Origin: Martinezella lusitana
Lineage (GTDB): Bacteria > Pseudomonadota > Alphaproteobacteria > Rhizobiales > Rhizobiaceae
Direction of reading: 5' to 3'
DNA length: 64,000 bases
NCBI RefSeq assembly: GCF_016901135.1
Contig: NZ_JAFEVL010000015.1
Location: 1-64,000, forward strand
The notes under the pieces are model-generated. The model ran no database searches and was not told the origin of the DNA. It saw nothing but the letters and a program-made list of their open reading frames with translations. How positions within the stretch are numbered: the stretch's first letter is position 1; every line of letters starts with the position of its first letter. The position numbers and the translations under genes are program-made. This document shows, piece by piece, positions 59,814 to 64,000 of the stretch.

Positions 59814-61960
59814 ACATGCCAATCGATAACAAGAGCATTTTGAACAAGGACGGGTTTGCAGAAAAGACCTATGCCGGAGTCGTCGGAAAACTCATCGGCG
59901 TATATCTGGGTCGAGCCGTGGAAGGCTGGTCCTATGATGCGATACGCAACACTTTCGGCGAGATCGATTACTTTGTGAACGACAAGGTCAACTGGCCGCT
60001 GATCGTGCCCGATGATGATATCTCCGGCACATTTTTGTTTTATCGCGCGCTCGAGGACAATGGCTTTCCGACAGATATCTCCGCCAAGGCGATCGGCGAT
60101 ACATGGCTGAACTATATCATCGAGGACAAGACCGTTCTCTGGTGGGGTGGCCTCGGTCGTTCGACCGAACACACCGCTTACCTTCGGCTGAAGAATGGTA
60201 TCCATGCGCCCGAAAGCGGGTCGGCAAAACTCAATAGCCGCGCAATGGCGGAAGCGATCGGCTCAGAGATTTTCATTGACACCTGGGCAATGTCGAACCC
60301 CGGAAACCCGGAGCGAGCTGCCGATATGGCCCGCAAAGCTAGCACCGTCAGCCATGATGGTATTGCGGTCGAGGCGGCGGTGCTGCTCGCCGCAATGCAG
60401 GCCGCCGCCTTTACCGAGACGGATATCAATAAGCTCCTTGAGATCGGCCTGCGCCATTCACGCCACGACGAATTGAGGCGGATCGTAGGTGATGTTCGCG
60501 AGCAGTGCGCTAAGGCCAACCACTGGAGAGATGTCCGGCAGTGGCTGGAAGAAAACCACTCCTATCGCCATTATCCCGGTTGTTGTCCGATGGTTCCAAA
60601 CCATGCGCTGTTGCTCGCATCCTTCATCCTCGGCGGAGACGACGTGCAGCACGGTCTCAAGATCGCGGTTTCGTCTGGCTGGGATACGGATTGCAACGCA
60701 GGCAACTTAGCGTGCCTGAATGGCATCCGTCTCGGCTTGAAGGCGTTCGAACAGGGTCCCGATTTCAGAGGGCCGATCTCCGACCTGATGTACGTCGTCG
60801 GCGCGGATGGCGGCGACTGCCTCAGCGATGCCGTCATCGAGACGCGCCGTGTTCGCAGGACCGCCGCAGCTCTCAACGGCTGGGCCTATGACCAGCCAAA
60901 ATCGCGTTTCGCATTCGAATATCCAGGCTCCGTGCAAGGCTTTCAGTTGTGTCCGCTGCATGACGGAAGGCAAGCGGTAACCGCCGTCGGTAATCTGAAC
61001 ATGTCGGGTGGCGATAACGGCCTCGAAATACGCTACGAGGCACTCGCCAAGGGTGTAAGCGGGTCGGTTTCCGTCCCGACCTTTATTGATCCGAAGCCGC
61101 GTGCACTATCGGAGACCAGCTACTTCGAGGTGCTCGCCAGTCCGTCAATCTATGGTACCCAGACCGTCAAGGCCACGGTTCGCGCGTTTGACGCTGACAC
61201 GCCGCTCCTGAACTTTTTCGTCATCCACTATGATGGTGATGGCAACCTTGCGAAGGTCAAGGGAGAAACATTCAACCTCAAGAAGGGCGACAACGCTCTT
61301 ATGTGGAAAGTGCCGGACGTTAGCGGTCTACCTATTCACCGCGTCGGCGTTGAGCTGAACGCAGAAAAGCGTATCACCGGCAAGATCGCGCTGCTCGACA
61401 TGGATTGGTCCGGCGCGCCGGAAGCCTTCGTCATGGGCTCTGCTCCCGATCTCTCGCCGAGAATGTCGCCGTTTGACACATCATCATATTGGTTGAAGTC
61501 CTTTGTCAGCTCTGCCTTGCATTTCAGGCCGGATGTCGACACCACTTTTGCCCTTTCCCATCCATTCGAAAACGGTGCGATCACCACAGGTGGCCGCGAC
61601 TGGGACGACTATAAGGTGTCGTCGCGCCTGACCATGGATCTCCATCGCGCGGCGGGTCTGATCGCACGATCCCGCGGTCACCGGCGTTACTATGCCGGCA
61701 TCGTGGAAGATCAAAAGGCGAAAATCATCAAGCGCAAGGACGAACAAGTCACCGTCCTCGCGGAAGTCCCATTCGCCTACGACGAGAACACGAAACTTAA
61801 GTTCGTGTTCTCCGCCAAGGGCAATCAGCTTGACCTTGCGATCGACGGCAACGCGTTGGTGAAGGCAGCAGACGCTGAATACGTGAGCGGCGGAGCTGGC
61901 TTCCTCATTGAGGAGGGCACCATTCCGGCGCTTGGCTTCGAAGTTCACTCTCTGGCGTAA
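59810..61960 (+). CDS. ADP-ribosylglycohydrolase-fold enzyme with C-terminal beta extension
   Basis: This is a 716-residue protein. The N-terminal half (about 15-350) is an ADP-ribosyl-glycohydrolase (ARH/DraG) domain: GKLIGVYLGRAVEGW, the metal-binding PDDDISGTF and the second metal cluster SSGWDTDCNAGNLACLNG. The C-terminal half (about 370-716) is beta-rich with no signature I recognise, ending in a lectin-like stretch (KLKFVFSAKGNQLDLAIDGN). Known ARH enzymes cut ADP-ribose bonds, but here the gene lies among sugar permeases, so it may cleave an imported N- or O-ribosyl compound. It has no signal peptide and is cytoplasmic. ATGA-coupled to the permease upstream. Confidence 0.82.
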   Translation: MNMPIDNKSILNKDGFAEKTYAGVVGKLIGVYLGRAVEGWSYDAIRNTFGEIDYFVNDKVNWPLIVPDDDISGTFLFYRALEDNGFPTDISAKAIGDTWLNYIIEDKTVLWWGGLGRSTEHTAYLRLKNGIHAPESGSAKLNSRAMAEAIGSEIFIDTWAMSNPGNPERAADMARKASTVSHDGIAVEAAVLLAAMQAAAFTETDINKLLEIGLRHSRHDELRRIVGDVREQCAKANHWRDVRQWLEENHSYRHYPGCCPMVPNHALLLASFILGGDDVQHGLKIAVSSGWDTDCNAGNLACLNGIRLGLKAFEQGPDFRGPISDLMYVVGADGGDCLSDAVIETRRVRRTAAALNGWAYDQPKSRFAFEYPGSVQGFQLCPLHDGRQAVTAVGNLNMSGGDNGLEIRYEALAKGVSGSVSVPTFIDPKPRALSETSYFEVLASPSIYGTQTVKATVRAFDADTPLLNFFVIHYDGDGNLAKVKGETFNLKKGDNALMWKVPDVSGLPIHRVGVELNAEKRITGKIALLDMDWSGAPEAFVMGSAPDLSPRMSPFDTSSYWLKSFVSSALHFRPDVDTTFALSHPFENGAITTGGRDWDDYKVSSRLTMDLHRAAGLIARSRGHRRYYAGIVEDQKAKIIKRKDEQVTVLAEVPFAYDENTKLKFVFSAKGNQLDLAIDGNALVKAADAEYVSGGAGFLIEEGTIPALGFEVHSLA

Positions 61961-61981
61961 GACGATTAAGGAACGACGAAA

Positions 61982-63061
61982 ATGGCAGATCTCCGTCTCA
62001 ACCGAGTGACGAAGAGTTATGGCGATCATTTGGTAATCGAACCGCTCGATCTCGCGGCTGAGGCGGGGGAATTCGTTGTCTTTGTCGGCCCGTCCGGATG
62101 TGGGAAGTCAACACTCCTGCGAATGATTGCTGGTCTCGAGAACACGACCGGCGGTGAAATCGAGATTGGGGGAAAGGTGGTTACACACCTTTCCCCTGTC
62201 GATCGCGGCGTGGCAATGGTGTTCCAGAGCTACGCGCTTTATCCGCACATGACGGTCGAGGAAAATATTGGCTTTGGCCTCAAAATCGCCGGCCTTCCCA
62301 AGGCGGAGCGGAAGGCAAAGGTAGAGAAGGCTGCGGAAGTATTACAGCTGACGCCTTATCTGCAGCGAAAGCCCAAAGCTCTATCAGGAGGCCAACGCCA
62401 GCGTGTTGCGATCGGCCGTGCGATCGTCAAGGAACCTCGAATTTTCCTGTTTGACGAGCCGCTTTCTAATCTCGATGCAGAGCTCCGCGTTCAAATGCGC
62501 CTGGAGGTCGCGAGGCTTCATCAGGAGCTCGGTGCCACAATGATCTACGTCACGCACGATCAAGTGGAGGCAATGACGTTGGCTGACAAGATCGTCGTCC
62601 TCCGCGGAGGGAGGATCGAGCAGGTCGGCAGTCCGATGTCGCTCTACGAAGATCCCGACAACACCTTTGTGGCGGGCTTTATCGGCTCACCCAAAATGAA
62701 CTTCGTCAAGTGCGCCGTAGACGCGGTCGACGAAGGTCGCGTTTCAGTGACGGCTCCCGAACTGGGCGAAGGTTCGTTCACCGTCTCCAGCATGCGAGGA
62801 CAGGTGGGTCTCGGGACTGACCTTACTCTCGGTTTCCGTCCCGAACACGTGGCGATCGGGAGCGACCTTCCTGTCACCGCACGGATCGAGGTCGTCGAAC
62901 GGCTCGGAAATGTGACCTACGCCCATATCGCAACATCCCAAGGTGCCCGCCTGATCCTGGAACTCAGGGGCGACGATCGTGCCCGGCAAGGAGATTCCAT
63001 TTCCTTCAAACCCAATCCCGACAGAGTGCTGCTCTTTGATTCCAACGGCCAGCGCGTCTGA
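61982..63061 (+). CDS. Carbohydrate-type ABC ATPase (MalK/UgpC-like)
   Basis: This is a 359-residue ATPase: Walker A GPSGCGKST, VFQSYALYPHMTVEENIGFG (Q-loop), signature LSGGQRQRVAIGRAI, Walker B IFLFDEPLSNLDAELR and switch His in YVTHDQVEAMTL. The C-terminal OB-fold (about 240-355, GFRPEHVAIG) is standard for MalK-type proteins. It is the only ATPase among the visible genes and may energise both permease pairs. Confidence 0.9.
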   Translation: MADLRLNRVTKSYGDHLVIEPLDLAAEAGEFVVFVGPSGCGKSTLLRMIAGLENTTGGEIEIGGKVVTHLSPVDRGVAMVFQSYALYPHMTVEENIGFGLKIAGLPKAERKAKVEKAAEVLQLTPYLQRKPKALSGGQRQRVAIGRAIVKEPRIFLFDEPLSNLDAELRVQMRLEVARLHQELGATMIYVTHDQVEAMTLADKIVVLRGGRIEQVGSPMSLYEDPDNTFVAGFIGSPKMNFVKCAVDAVDEGRVSVTAPELGEGSFTVSSMRGQVGLGTDLTLGFRPEHVAIGSDLPVTARIEVVERLGNVTYAHIATSQGARLILELRGDDRARQGDSISFKPNPDRVLLFDSNGQRV

Positions 63062-63098
63062 CGGTAACGACTGAAACAATAAAAGAGAGGAACTGAAC

Positions 63099-64000
63099 AT
63101 GAAGCGGATTTTTGGAAGTGCATTGATCATTGCCGCCAGCCTCGGTGCAGGGCCAGCCCTTTCGAAGGACAAGGTCACAATGTGGTTTTGGGGCGCGTCG
63201 CCCGCCTATCAGCAGGCACTGGATGACGCGCTGATTAAGCCGTTTAACGCCTCGCAGGATAAGTATGAGCTTGTCATCGAGTACCGGACCTCCGTTGACA
63301 ATGATGTCCGTACATCCGTAATGGCCGGGCAGGGGCCAGACCTCGTCTACACTTCAGGCCCGTCCGACGTGACGCCCCTAGCGAAGGCCGGCAAGCTTGC
63401 GCCGATGGAAGACTATGCGAAGAAATATGGCTGGAACGAGCGCCTTCTTACACCGATCCTCGATAGCTGCCAGCAAATTGGGCATCTCTATTGCCTGCCG
63501 CCCTCTGTGATGGCCGACGGCATGTATTACAACAAAGCGGTACTCACGGAGAATGGCTGGGACGTTCCGAAGAACAAGGAAGACCTCGAAAAGATCATGA
63601 AAGCCGCTCAGGCTAAGGGCATGTATGCCTCGGTGACCGGCAACAGCGGTTGGCAGCCGATCAATGAGAACTACGCTTCCATCTTCCTCAACCAGATAGT
63701 TGGACCAAAGTCCATCTATGAACTGCTTACCGGAAAAGGTGACTGGTCTTCGCCGGATATGGTGGCTGCGATCAAGGAACTCGATCGTTGGTACAAGGCA
63801 GGCTACCTCGGTGGCAAGGACTACTTCTCACTGAACTTCGACTCGTCACTTTCCCTATTGCAGCAAAAGCGGGCGCCTTTCTTCTTCGCGCCCTCGTTCA
63901 GCTATCAGTGGGCCGTGAACTATTTCAAAGACGCCAATGCTGACGATCTTGGGTTTACGGCATTCCCAAATATGAACCCAGCGCAGCCCTATCCAATCTA
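63099..64000 (+). CDS. Carbohydrate-type ABC substrate-binding protein 2 (partial)
   Basis: The first 300 codons of an extracellular solute-binding protein, cut by the window end. The signal peptide MKRIFGSALIIAASLGAGPA ends near ALSK. The mature part begins VTMWFWGASPAYQQALDD and includes VMAGQGPDLVYTSGPSDV and LPPSVMADGMYYNKAVL, as in family 1 binding proteins. AGAGAGGAACTGAAC precedes the ATG. It is the second receptor of the cluster, only distantly related to the first. Confidence 0.85.
   Translation, partial: MKRIFGSALIIAASLGAGPALSKDKVTMWFWGASPAYQQALDDALIKPFNASQDKYELVIEYRTSVDNDVRTSVMAGQGPDLVYTSGPSDVTPLAKAGKLAPMEDYAKKYGWNERLLTPILDSCQQIGHLYCLPPSVMADGMYYNKAVLTENGWDVPKNKEDLEKIMKAAQAKGMYASVTGNSGWQPINENYASIFLNQIVGPKSIYELLTGKGDWSSPDMVAAIKELDRWYKAGYLGGKDYFSLNFDSSLSLLQQKRAPFFFAPSFSYQWAVNYFKDANADDLGFTAFPNMNPAQPYPI

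Noticed and set aside
1..64000. CRISPR array, tRNA, rRNA or replication origin
   Set aside because: No regularly spaced repeats beyond the 4-119 array, no tRNA-like cloverleaf noticed, and no repABC or other replication gene in view.

Overview
The window looks like an accessory replicon (megaplasmid or chromid) of a Rhizobiaceae-type alphaproteobacterium. The evidence is a GC-rich coding bias, gene products that read like Rhizobium/Sinorhizobium proteins, and a very high density of ABC uptake systems and small catabolic operons. There are also IS5, IS6 and group II intron debris, and no ribosomal, tRNA or replication genes are visible. This placement is inference from gene content; no marker gene is present.

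Layout. 0-0.7 kb: four short direct repeats and a broken IS5-type transposase. 0.9-9.4 kb: a LuxR regulator and a divergent aromatic-degradation locus (acyl-CoA-dehydrogenase-fold flavin monooxygenase, FMN reductase, alpha/beta hydrolase, cupin, MFS importer, benzoate/2-aminobenzoate-type CoA ligase, kynurenine-formamidase-like hydrolase). It probably funnels an N-aromatic compound to an anthranilate-like acid and its CoA ester. 10.4-22.8 kb: a second locus with two related luciferase-like monooxygenases, a flavin reductase, two SDRs, a VOC protein, a ProC-like reductase, a LysR regulator and a complete Liv-type ABC importer. 22.8-26.8 kb: a mosaic of decayed genes (HAD phosphatase, FMN reductase), a group II intron with a frameshifted reverse transcriptase, and an IS6 transposase remnant.

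26.9-38.5 kb: purine and ureide salvage. A BMP-type nucleoside ABC importer with a creatininase-family hydrolase converges on an operon encoding ureidoglycolate lyase, PuuE-type allantoinase and a ribose-type ABC importer, with a GntR regulator and a near-perfect 38-bp palindrome upstream. 38.7-51.3 kb: a divergent catabolic island with two paralogous ring-opening amidohydrolases (AtzD/barbiturase family), a YkoE-type ECF importer, an alanine/ureidoglycine-glyoxylate-type aminotransferase, a GntR regulator, an FAD monooxygenase, an amidase, an SDR and an epimerase. It reads as a pathway for importing, hydroxylating and opening a cyclic amide or pyrimidine-like ring. 51.4-64 kb: a divergent system with a nucleoside phosphorylase, YjbQ protein and SIS-domain protein on one side. 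On the other side are two solute-binding proteins, two permease pairs, one ATPase, a MAK32-like PfkB kinase and an ADP-ribosylglycohydrolase-fold protein with a long C-terminal extension. Paired 20-bp palindromes lie in the shared promoter region.

The most promising undescribed systems are the 38.7-51.3 kb ring-opening island and the 51.4-64 kb glycohydrolase/phosphorylase/kinase island. Most genes in each operon are coupled by 4-bp ATGA/GTGA overlaps, which supports reading them as single functional units. All functional assignments come from motif reading of translated sequence, without database searches.
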